This document shows, piece after piece, positions 1 through 10,300 of a DNA stretch of 64,000 bases. Made by a program: the position numbers and the translations under genes. The notes under the pieces are model-generated. The model was given only the letters and a program-made list of their open reading frames with translations, made no database searches and was not told the origin of the DNA. How positions within the stretch are numbered: position 1 is the stretch's first letter; every line of letters begins with the position of its first letter. This stretch comes from Lewinellaceae bacterium. Its GTDB lineage: Bacteria > Bacteroidota > Bacteroidia > Chitinophagales > Saprospiraceae. Location of the stretch: positions 1,102,501 through 1,166,500 of the forward strand of contig JACJYK010000001.1 in assembly GCA_020636135.1 (NCBI GenBank), in the 5' to 3' direction.

Positions 1-1
1 T

Positions 2-988
2 GCTGATGTTTCTGATGATCATCATTTGAGCGTGATCGACCTGGTTCTGATCAGGCGCCTGATGCTGGGCGTCATCGATACGTTGCCCAACCTTTATGTC
101 TGGAAATTCATACCAGAATCCTATGTATTTGAACATCCTGATGCACCGCTGGCAGAGGATTATCCGATGGTTGCCCAGATCATTGATCCTGCCAAAGTGG
201 AAGAAGGTGTTAATTTTATCGGGCTGAAGATCGGTGATGTAACCCTCGATGCCCGTCGTAATTTGCAGGAACAACCTGTCGAAGTAAGGGAATCCATAAC
301 CTTGCAGTCTGAATTTGACCCCAATACCGGCACAGGTGAATTTAAGACCATCAATCTGGTGGCCATGAAAGACCAGGACCTGGAAGGTATGCAGTTAAGC
401 TTGCCATTGAATCCCGGATTTGAGGTGCTCGATGTCGAATCGGACGTGCTCGGTGGTTTGGACGACCAGGAATATTACGTTCGCAAAACAGCATCCGGTA
501 ATGAGCTGAACATCGTTTGGGTGAATAAATCCGCTGTGTCAACGGCTGTACATAACGGTGATGCTGTATTGCGTATCCATATTCTTACCAACGCTGAAGC
601 AGCTGCTCAGAACTTGTTTTCTAGCAAAGAAGGTCGATTAATGAACCTAGTTCAGGATGGGCAAAATGATTCGTATGCTGTCCGGATTGAAACCAGGGCA
701 TCGGCTCCACACCAGGTATTCGAGATCAAGTCCATTGCGCCTAATCCTGCATCCTATTATACCCTGATAAAGCTTGACATACCGCAGGACGGTGATCTGG
801 AAATAAAAATTTACGACATGGTTGGACGCAATGTCTGGAATTACCATGATCGCCGGGAGGCAGGTTTACAGCAAATCCTGGTGCCATTGTCGTCCTGGAG
901 TGCTGGTGGATATGTTGCGCAATGCCGGATGGGTGCTACCTATCTTTCGGAACAGTTCATTAAGGTATCCAATGAGACACTCCGGTAA
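2..988 (+). CDS. T9SS-sorted protein with dockerin-like segment, 5' truncated by window edge
   Basis: The reading frame is open from base 2, so the gene starts before the window; the TTG at 26 is probably not a real start. The first visible residues (A-D-V-S-D-D-H-H then IDLVLIRRLMLG) resemble a dockerin-type calcium-binding repeat, a common feature of large Saprospiraceae secreted proteins. The middle is beta-rich. The last ~85 residues (SIAPNPASYYTLIKLDI, then a KIYDMVG segment, ending EQFIKVSN) match the type A T9SS C-terminal sorting domain, which directs export across the outer membrane and removal of the tail. The full architecture and the protein's function lie outside the window. A strong terminator follows. 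Confidence 0.85.
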   Translation, partial: ADVSDDHHLSVIDLVLIRRLMLGVIDTLPNLYVWKFIPESYVFEHPDAPLAEDYPMVAQIIDPAKVEEGVNFIGLKIGDVTLDARRNLQEQPVEVRESITLQSEFDPNTGTGEFKTINLVAMKDQDLEGMQLSLPLNPGFEVLDVESDVLGGLDDQEYYVRKTASGNELNIVWVNKSAVSTAVHNGDAVLRIHILTNAEAAAQNLFSSKEGRLMNLVQDGQNDSYAVRIETRASAPHQVFEIKSIAPNPASYYTLIKLDIPQDGDLEIKIYDMVGRNVWNYHDRREAGLQQILVPLSSWSAGGYVAQCRMGATYLSEQFIKVSNETLR

Positions 989-1051
989 ACCGTATTCGAA
1001 ACCATGGTTTTTTTGGTACGTGTCAATAGATAGCAGCTTGAATTAAATCAT

Positions 1052-1088
1052 AACCATGACCGGATTATTTCGGTCATGGTTTTTTTTG
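1052..1088 (+). terminator. Rho-independent terminator
   Basis: A perfect 11-bp stem, AACCATGACCG (1052-1062) with CGGTCATGGTT (1071-1081), has an 8-nt loop and runs into an eight-T tract (1080-1087). It ends the preceding T9SS cargo gene. Confidence 0.9.
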
Positions 1089-1144
1089 TTAAACAAGCAT
1101 GCATTAATTTCAATGATCGTACTTTAGAGTAGCCTATTTGATTG

Positions 1145-4100
1145 ATGAGTTTCAACATGAGCTATCACCCAATCCACCTTTTTTTGTTGATGCTGTTTTG
1201 TGCAGTGCCTTTCCAGGAGTTGCAAGCACAAATCACTGAGCCTTTATCGGAAAGTCTTTCCCTGTTACCGGGCGACGACGGATTTCAGGCTATGGATGCT
1301 TTTCCGAATGGTGATGTGGTTGCTGTGGGATATACACAAGGCAAGGAGGGTAAGGGTAAGGATATTCTGGTTCAGTTGGCTGATTCCACGGGCAAAGTAT
1401 ACTGGACGAAGAATATCGGGTACACCCACGACGATGAGGGCAGGGGAGTGCTGATCAATAAAATGGGACAAATAATCGTGGTTGGATCCATATCGTTACC
1501 AGGTGCTTCGGGGTTTACAGAAGTTAAACCCATCATGCTGATTTTTTCAAAGGAGGGACGGCTTGTGGACCGGTTCATATATTATGATCCTACTCCATAT
1601 GCCTATTGGAATACAGTTACAGAAGATGATCCCGGCCACTACTTCCTCGGAGGCTCGATGGAAAATAAGCCAGGTGTAGTTGCCTTCCGGAACCATGGGG
1701 TGATCTGGAAAAAGAGCCTGGATGCGGACCCCGGTTCGGTGCAGAAATTGATCCTCCTTAATGGTAATTTGTTTGGAACCGGATCTGCAGGAAATAACCG
1801 TTTACTCACCTTTTCAATGAATCAGGACGGCGATATTCTGTGGCAAAAACGCAACCAGGAGCCATTCAGACAGGGTGTGGATCTTATCGCCTTCTCTTCG
1901 AAGGAATTAATCGTTGCGGCCAATGCCTGGGATCCCCGCCTAAGAGACCAGGCGGGTATCCTGAAAGTGGACGCGGCTTCTGGTAAAATACTCGCATCCC
2001 AATTATATGGCGGCAGGTTCAGGGATGAAGCACGAACCATCCTAAGAAGCGATGTCGATACGCTGATTTTGTTTGGATTGAGTTATTCTCATCTCCGCCA
2101 GGGAGCTCACCGCTCCCAGGGCTGGATCCAAATCATTGATTCAGCAGGAAATGCAATCCGGGATCAATATCTGGGAGGCAGTCAGGACGAATGGTTTGCT
2201 TCAGCCAGGTATTTGACATCGGGTAGGATCCTGGTGCTTGGACAAAGTGCCTCCGGTGATGCCATTGGTGCCGATGGCTGGATGGTTCGTTTGCAGGCAT
2301 CCCCGCAGTTGAAAATCTTTGATTGGTCAGAAAATCCATGGCGTTGGCACCCTCCGGCCGATACGGTCCGGAGCGGAGAAAAACTGATATCCTGGCTGGA
2401 ATTAACAAATAGCGGATCTACACCAATCCGGACTCCGGAAGTAGCCATTCAGGTGGATGGTCAGACCCCGATCCGGGCTACCCAGACTTCGGCGTGGATC
2501 GCACCCGGCGAGCAAATAAGCCAATATTTTGCGTTCCCGTTCGCGTCACAAAACGCTGGTACTGCCTTCATTCAACTGGAGGCTGGGGGCCGGCCCATAG
2601 CTGATGCTCAATTCTTCGCCGGTGTTGCCCCGGAAGAACATTACCTGGTTACACTGGATTCCATTCGCCTGGGTGATCAGGAAGACCATTTTGCATTTCT
2701 TCCTTTGCAAATCAAAAATACCGGTAACACCTCAACTCAACCGGTACAGTTGAAGCTCATCGCTCCGGGTTGGCTCGAATTGGATAATGATTTGGTACCC
2801 TTTCTGGTTGCTCCTGGTGAGACCAGGGAAATCCAGGTGCCCTTCCATTTGGGACAGGATGCCGGAGATAGCCTCCATCTGGAAGTGCTGGGATCGCATA
2901 CCAATGATTCCATCCTGTTTATGGGGCATTTTAATCTGGACCTTGGCCGGGTGAAATCGGCTTACCAGGAGGCCCGGCAGCAGCGCATCACCGTGGTGGC
3001 ACTGGATGCCTTAAAAAACAGATCGCTTGGCCAGATCACGTCGGACCAGGTGGAGGCGCTGCCTCTGGATTCATTTCTACAAAAAGTTACGGTGACCGGA
3101 TTTGAACCCACATTGCCTGCCGAGGAGGAGGTCATTCAACCGCCCGAAGAAGTCGCTTGGCAAGGACAATTGTTCTGGATTCAGCCGGACCCGATCCAGA
3201 AAGCGGATGTGGTGCATACCCAGCTGGATCGCTTTCCTTTGTTGCTGCGTTATGTGTCCAATCAGCCGGTGGATTCTTTCTGGAAGGTCCAGGCCCTGGT
3301 CCATTATCAAGGTGGGGCCGACACCGTGTCATCAACCTGGCAGGGCGGGTCGTATGTTGTTGGCTATCAGTATAATCTGCAGGCTTCTGCTTTGTTGCAT
3401 GAAGGGGAAAACCGGATAGAAGTTTTACTGTCCAATGGTGAGCACCAGTGTCCGGTTCCCGATGTCTTCGTCTATTACGAACCTCCCCGAGTCAATCTGC
3501 ATGTGTACGCCTATGGAGTGCCTTTTGAGGATCTGCCCTGGGTCAGCAAGGATGCGCAGGACTTCAGTCAGCTTTTCGGTGGCCAGGAAGACCTGCTGTT
3601 TGATCGCGTCAACACCACGGTTTACAATTCGGCCAGTAGTACAACAACGCAGGCTATCCGGAAGAGTATCCGTGATATCCAGCTGGACTACCTGGAGTTC
3701 AGTCGCATCAAGCCCAACGATGTGCTTATTTTCTATTGGTCTTCGCACGGTTTTGTTCTTGATGATCGCTACCGGCTGGCGGCTTCCGATTTTGATTTTC
3801 TGTATGAAGAGGAAACGTCACTGGATTTTCAGACCGAGGTGCTGGATAAGCTGAAGCTACTACCTTGTAAGAAGATCCTCTTCATCGATGCCTGCTACAG
3901 CGGGTCCATCGCCAACCTGGATGTGCCGGAAGGGGTAAAGTCGGAACCCATACCCGATGAGATTGCGTTGTCGGAGGCCCTACATGCCTTGGCTTCCAGC
4001 GCCAATGATTTTTACTTCGTGCTGTCGTGTGGACCCGGCGAGCTGTCCTATGCCGATGACCGATGGGACAACAGCGCGTTCACGCTGGCCTTAAAGGAAG

Positions 4101-4288
4101 GGTTGACTACGAATGGTATTGACCGGGATGACAACCGCATCATAACCCTGGGTGAGTGGTACGAATATGCCAGGGACCGGGTGCCTGAGCTGGTTGCCGA
4201 GAAGAAAGACATCATTACGACCCAACGCCCGGTCTTGCTGCAGGAACCGGTAGCAGGCCGATTGCCGATATTTATTCGTGATGAATAA
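1145..4288 (+). CDS. Exported caspase-fold (peptidase C14) protein with N-terminal propeller-like region
   Basis: The ATG at 1145 is preferred over the TTG at 1142; the product is about 1047 residues. A signal peptide (hydrophobic run ending FQELQAQ) is followed by ~370 residues of propeller-like repeats, then two beta-sandwich stretches (LELTNSGSTPIRTPEV; LPLQIKNTGNTSTQPV) that look like CARDB/Ig modules. The C-terminal ~250 residues are caspase-like: the catalytic His is in FYWSSHGF (about residue 868) and the Cys in FIDACYSG (about residue 917), each after a hydrophobic strand as in metacaspases and gingipain-related C14 enzymes. The usual p10-like part follows. No T9SS sorting tail is visible, so the protein is probably periplasmic or surface-anchored by other means. 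The substrate is unknown. Confidence 0.85.
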   Translation: MSFNMSYHPIHLFLLMLFCAVPFQELQAQITEPLSESLSLLPGDDGFQAMDAFPNGDVVAVGYTQGKEGKGKDILVQLADSTGKVYWTKNIGYTHDDEGRGVLINKMGQIIVVGSISLPGASGFTEVKPIMLIFSKEGRLVDRFIYYDPTPYAYWNTVTEDDPGHYFLGGSMENKPGVVAFRNHGVIWKKSLDADPGSVQKLILLNGNLFGTGSAGNNRLLTFSMNQDGDILWQKRNQEPFRQGVDLIAFSSKELIVAANAWDPRLRDQAGILKVDAASGKILASQLYGGRFRDEARTILRSDVDTLILFGLSYSHLRQGAHRSQGWIQIIDSAGNAIRDQYLGGSQDEWFASARYLTSGRILVLGQSASGDAIGADGWMVRLQASPQLKIFDWSENPWRWHPPADTVRSGEKLISWLELTNSGSTPIRTPEVAIQVDGQTPIRATQTSAWIAPGEQISQYFAFPFASQNAGTAFIQLEAGGRPIADAQFFAGVAPEEHYLVTLDSIRLGDQEDHFAFLPLQIKNTGNTSTQPVQLKLIAPGWLELDNDLVPFLVAPGETREIQVPFHLGQDAGDSLHLEVLGSHTNDSILFMGHFNLDLGRVKSAYQEARQQRITVVALDALKNRSLGQITSDQVEALPLDSFLQKVTVTGFEPTLPAEEEVIQPPEEVAWQGQLFWIQPDPIQKADVVHTQLDRFPLLLRYVSNQPVDSFWKVQALVHYQGGADTVSSTWQGGSYVVGYQYNLQASALLHEGENRIEVLLSNGEHQCPVPDVFVYYEPPRVNLHVYAYGVPFEDLPWVSKDAQDFSQLFGGQEDLLFDRVNTTVYNSASSTTTQAIRKSIRDIQLDYLEFSRIKPNDVLIFYWSSHGFVLDDRYRLAASDFDFLYEEETSLDFQTEVLDKLKLLPCKKILFIDACYSGSIANLDVPEGVKSEPIPDEIALSEALHALASSANDFYFVLSCGPGELSYADDRWDNSAFTLALKEGLTTNGIDRDDNRIITLGEWYEYARDRVPELVAEKKDIITTQRPVLLQEPVAGRLPIFIRDE

Positions 4289-4306
4289 AATCATAATGAG
4301 GGGATG

Positions 4307-4351
4307 TGTTAACATTGGAGGACGGAACGCAATACACCCAAAACCATTAGC
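4307..4351 (+). promoter_or_regulatory. Leader element shared with the second LRR gene
   Basis: TGTTAACAT (4307-4315) and GCAATACACCC (4329-4339) recur at 11426-11434 and 11448-11458. The spacing between the blocks and the distance to the ATG are the same in both places. The intervening bases differ, so the two blocks look selectively conserved or are remnants of a shared duplicated 5' region. Confidence 0.55.
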
Positions 4352-7300
4352 ATGAATGCGAGATATACACGTTGGATCAATCATGGCATTAACAATCTGA
4401 TCCTTATTATCCTTATAGCCAGCTTTTTGCCCCAAACCCTTTCCGGCCAAACCTGTGACCGGCAGCGGGACTCGTTGGCGCTGGTGGCGTTGTATAATGC
4501 GACGGATGGGCCGAACTGGACAATAACCTGGGATTTGAATAGGCCGATGAGGGAGTGGTATGGCGTCATACTAGATAGTACTGGTTGTGTTCAAAAATTA
4601 ATATTAAATGGTGGAAGAGGCCTTAGTGGTGAATTACCTGATCAGGTTTTTAATCTTGAAAATTTGGAAGTGTTGGAACTATTTGGGAATAATCTTACTG
4701 GTACTATCTCTAGTGGTTTCGAAAATTTAACCAAGCTACGATCACTTAATTTAGGACAAAATAATTTCCACGGTCAAATACCAACAGAGATTGGAAAGTT
4801 GAGTAGGCTTAACTTTCTTAATTTACAAAATAATAACTTGACAGGTAATATACCTATTGAAATTTTTAATTTCACCAATTTAGAAACATTATCACTTAGC
4901 TATAATGATTTAGATGGTAACATTCCAAATAATGTTGGTAAATTGATAAACCTAAGGAATCTGAGCTTTGCAGGAAATAGGCTTAATGGAAACATACCCG
5001 AATCAATCAATCAATTACAGAACTTAACATCCTTACATTTAGAGATCAACCATTTAGATGGTGAAATACCAAGGGGAATTACGTTCTTGGATAGTTTATG
5101 GTGGGTCTCACTTTGGGGAAATAATTTTTCCGGAAGTATTCCAGAGGGGTTTGGTCGATTAGAAAAATTAGCTATCCTTTCATTAAATCATAATCAACTT
5201 AGTGGTTGTATTCCAGAAGATTTGATTTCAAAGTGTAGAGTTGATGTGGATTTTAATGCAAATCCGCGACTTCCCTGGCAAGGTGATTTCTCCCGTTTCT
5301 GTGTCGGTGAGCCACAAACCGGAGCACCTTGCGATGACTCCAATCCCTATACAGCAAATGATCGCATTCGGACAGATTGCTCCTGTGCTGGAGATACTAT
5401 CTCTTGTAGGAGCCAGGATTCTTTGACTTTGGTGGCTTTTTATCAGGCTACTGGAGGACCAAACTGGACGGTGACCTGGGATTTGAATCAGCCGATGGAT
5501 ACCTGGTTCGGAGTTAAGATGAATGATGAAGGTTGTGTAACGGAAATTAAGTTAGGAGCAAATGCTTTACATGGAGAGATACCGGTCGAGTTGGGACAGC
5601 TGGGACCATTGCGTTTGTTATTGCTTGCAGATAATGATCTATCTGGACCCATACCTGGTTCGATAGGAAATTTAAGCCAACTAAGCCAGCTGGACTTGCG
5701 TTTAAACACCTTTGCGGGTGAGATTCCAAAAGAGTTAGGAAATCTAACTCAATTGTCCTGGCTGCTGCTTGCAAATAATGAACTATCGGGATCAATACCT
5801 TTCGAGTTATCCCAATTGAAAGATCTTCAATTATTATGGTTGGATAATAATCAGTTAGAAGGAGAAATTCCAGAAATTTTTGGTTCAATGTCCAAACTGA
5901 AAGCGCTTTGGTTGTATCAGAATAATTTGTCTGGAGCATTGCCTCAAAGTTTAAGTAATGCAGACAGTCTGGCTGAATTCATCGCCTATCAAAATCAATT
6001 GAATGGTGATTTGCCTGATTACCTGGGAACATTAAGTAATCTTTCCATATTAAAACTGAACGATAATCGGCTTAGTGGTTGTTTTCCTCAATCACTGGCT
6101 TCCGGTTGTTTCATCGATTATGATTTTACCAATAACTCATTGCTCCCCTGGCAGGGTGATTTCTCTCGCTTCTGCGCCGGAGAATCGCAAACCGGCGCTC
6201 ACTGCGATGATTCCGACCCCTACACGTTAAATGACCGAATACGGACAGATTGCTCTTGCGCAGGGGATACCGTATCCTGTCGAGGCCAGGATTCTCTAGC
6301 ATTGGTAGCCTTGTACAATGCGACAGATGGACCAAACTGGACGGTGACCTGGGATTTGAATCAGCCGATGGATACCTGGTTTGGGGTGGAGCTGAATGAA
6401 AATGGCTGTGTGACTTGTTTGGATCTGGACGGAGTGCCTGATTGTGGTATTGTTCAAAATAATTATCAATCAGGAAATAATCTTACAGGAAATATACCAG
6501 GGCAAATTGGTGACTTACAAGAATTAAAAGTTTTATCTCTTGGCTTTAATAAATTAGACGGAATCATTCCCAAAGAATTGAGTAGATTAATTAACCTTGA
6601 AGACCTAGACCTTAGTAAAAACAATCTAACAAGTTCGATTCCATTTGAAATAGGTAGTCTAATAATCCTAAAAAATCTGGACCTTGGTTATAATCAATTG
6701 ACTGGTGAAATCCCAAATGAATTGGGGGAGTTAAAATCGTTGATTTTCTTGGGATTAGATGTTAATTCCTTATCAGGTTCAATCCCAACTGAACTAGGTC
6801 AACTTACGAATTTGGAGGATTTAGGCCTAGGCAATAATCACCTCAGTGGTCAAATACCCAAAGAAATTGGAAGTCTATATAAATTGAAGACCTTTAGACT
6901 TAGTTTCAATGAAGTATCAGGAAGCATTCCTCCTGAATTATCAAAGTTATCCAACCTTGATATCTTATGGCTAAATTTTAATCAATTAAGTGGTGAGATA
7001 CCAGCTGAATTAAGTCAATTGGAAAACCTCGGTACCATTGGTCTTGACAATAACAATCTTGAAGGTTGTTTTGATGGCTCGTTTAGTGCATTTTGTTCGA
7101 TCAGTTATGGTTTTTCTAACAACCCAAAGCTACCCTGGCAGGGCGATTTCTCCCGCTTCTGTGCCGGTGAATCGCAAAGTGGAGCACCCTGTGATGATGG
7201 AGATCCCTATACGGTCAATGACCGAATACAAGGTGACTGTGGGTGTGTTGGTCAGGCAGTATCCTGCCGGCAACAAGATTCACTGGTTTTGTTGGCCTTT

Positions 7301-10300
7301 TACAATTCGACGGGCGGTTTAAATTGGAATACCACCTGGGATATTAAACAGCCGATGGACAACTGGTATGGCGTTGAGTTGTTCGACGATGGTAGTGTAA
7401 AATCATTAGAAATTTGGACTAACAATCTGACAGGCACCTTGCCTTTTGAAATTGGTAATTTCTGCAATATCCAGACCATTTCAATTGGAGGTTCTCAAAT
7501 AGGAGGACCTATTCCATCTGGAATAGGAAATCTGACGAATCTCGAAGTGCTTACTTTGGGTCAAAATGAATTGTCCGGGGAAATACCTGTATCCATTGGA
7601 AATCTGACCAAATTGAAGACTTTATACTTGGATCAGAACAATCTTATTGGACATATTCCCACCGAGATTGGGTTCTTGATTAATGTAGAAGATCTTCATC
7701 TTTATGACAACCAACTCACCGGTTCGATCCCTGAAACCATCGGGAACATGATCAGTCTGAAAAATGTTCGCCTCGACCGGAATCAATTATCTGGTATTAT
7801 TCCTCCTTCCATTGGCAATTTGGCAAACCTCGAGGTATTAGCTCTGGGATACAATCAATTAAGTGGAACTATTCCACAAGAATTGGGAGATGATTCAAAA
7901 CTGAATATCCTGCATATGCAGGAGAACCTACTCAGTGGTGCTATTCCTGTTTCTTTGAGTGGGCTCAATAATCTGAGTGAGTTATTTCTTAATACCAACC
8001 AATTATCTGGTACGATTGATAAATCGTTTGGTCAGATGCAACAATTGCGAAAACTTTATTTGCATAAAAATAACTTATCTGGAGCCATACCATCTGAGTT
8101 AGGTGGCTTAATAAGCCTGGAAGAATTTCGTGTTGACAGCAATGCACTCACTGGAACAATTCCATCTTCCCTAGGGGATTTGGTGAAAATAAAATTATTG
8201 GTTCTTCGGGACAATCAGTTGTCGGGCGGAATCCCCGCCTCTCTGGGAGGCTTATCCAATCTAGAACTGATCCAATTAAATAACAATGAACTAAGTGGTT
8301 GTTTTGATGATGCACTCAATTCGCTTTGTTCGGTGATGTATGACTTTACTAATAACCCACTACTTCCCTGGCAGGGTGATTTTGCTCGTTTCTGTGCCGG
8401 GGAGTCCCAGGTAGGAGCGACATGCAGTGACAATGATCCGAATACGACTAATGATCAAATCCAGATGGATTGTGGTTGTCTGGGAGAAATTGTCACTTGC
8501 CGCAGCACAGACTCCCTTGCTTTGGTAGCATTGTACAATGCAACAGATGGACCCAACTGGACCGTGACCTGGGATTTGAATCAGCCGTTGGATACCTGGT
8601 ATGGGGTTGAGTTGAATGAAGAGGGATGTGTCATATGTTTAGATCTTGATGGAGAAGTCAACTGTACAAATACATTCAATAATGTGCCAGGAAATAACCT
8701 CACTGGAACCTTGCCTGTTGAACTATTTCATTTAGATCAGCTTGAAGTTTTAAGTCTGGCAAATAATGCGATTACAGGTGAAATTCCGTCCGACATTGAG
8801 AATTTGGCATTCCTTCGAGGCCTATATTTACAGGATAATAAAATTTCAGGCCAATTGCCCGACGAAATCGGTAATTTAAAAAGCCTGGAAATGTTTTGGA
8901 TGCAGAATAACAATTTGACAGGAGAATTGCCTGCTAGTATGGGTAATTTATCCAAGCTGATAGGTTTTACACTTCAGTATAATCAATTGACTGGAAATAT
9001 TCCAGGCAGTCTTGGAAATCTAGAGAATGTGCAATGGATGGGTTTGGCCTACAATAACTTTTCGGGACCTCTTCCAGCTGAATTGGGTGAACTATCTAGC
9101 ATACAGGCTATAGGTTTCAATAATAATCAATTAACAGGTGAACTCCCTTCCTCCTTTAGTAAACTACAGAACTTAGTGAATTTTCAATTAGAGAATAATC
9201 TCTTGTCGGGTGAAATTCCAAGTTACTTTGGGGACTTTCCTAAATTAAGATTACTTTACCTAAATGATAATCGGTTATCTGGCTGCATTCCCGAAAGCCT
9301 TCTAAACAAATGCGATAGTTCTGTCAATCTTTCCAATAATCTTCAACTTCCCTGGCAGGGCGATTTCTCCCGTTTCTGTGCCGGTGAATCACAAACTGGA
9401 GCACCCTGTGATGATGGAGACCCCAATACGATCAATGACCAGATCCAGGTGGATTGCGGTTGCAGAGGGGAGGTGCTTACCTGCCGCAGCAGAGACTCAC
9501 TGGCACTGGTAGCAATATATAACGCTACAAATGGCCCGAAATGGACAAAAGGCTGGAATTTAAATACACCAATCACTTCCTGGAATGGCTTGAAGTTTAA
9601 TGGTGATGGTTGTCTATCTCAACTGGACTTAAGTAATAATAACCTTAGTGGTTCCTTCCCTTCCGAAATAGGGAACCTAATCGACCTCCAGCATCTGGAC
9701 TTGAGTAAAAATAACCTGACCGGCGGTATTCCGGAAACCATCGGTGAGCTTAATCGTCTAGAAACGCTACTATTATTTGAAAATCAACTCTCCGGATCGA
9801 TACCTGATGGAATAGGGAATTTAATTCATCTGAGAAATTTTCAATTGGATTACAATCTACTGACCGGTCCGATACCTCTATCGATTGGTAATCTTGGTCA
9901 ATTAGAGATTCTTTCCATGGGCTTCAATCAACTGAATGGAGAGATACCAGGGGGATTGGGTACTTTATCCCATTTGCAGCAAGTCTTTTTATTGCATAAT
10001 CAATTGACTGGCTCCATTCCCGCCAATTTAGGTAATGCGGTGAGCCTTGAAGAATTATTTTTAGATGATAATCAATTGACCGGGAGTATTCCTGCTGAAC
10101 TTGGTCAGCTTTCCCGTCTGCGGATCTTGCATTTATACCGTAATGGGTTGGTTGGCTCCATCCCTGCTCAATTGGGAAACCTCTCGGCATTGACGGAGTT
10201 GCGATTGGAATTTAATCAGTTGGGAGGTGCCATTCCATCCTCGCTGGGTAATTTGAATCAGATGAAATTATTCGTTTTGCAGGGTAATCAATTGACCGGA

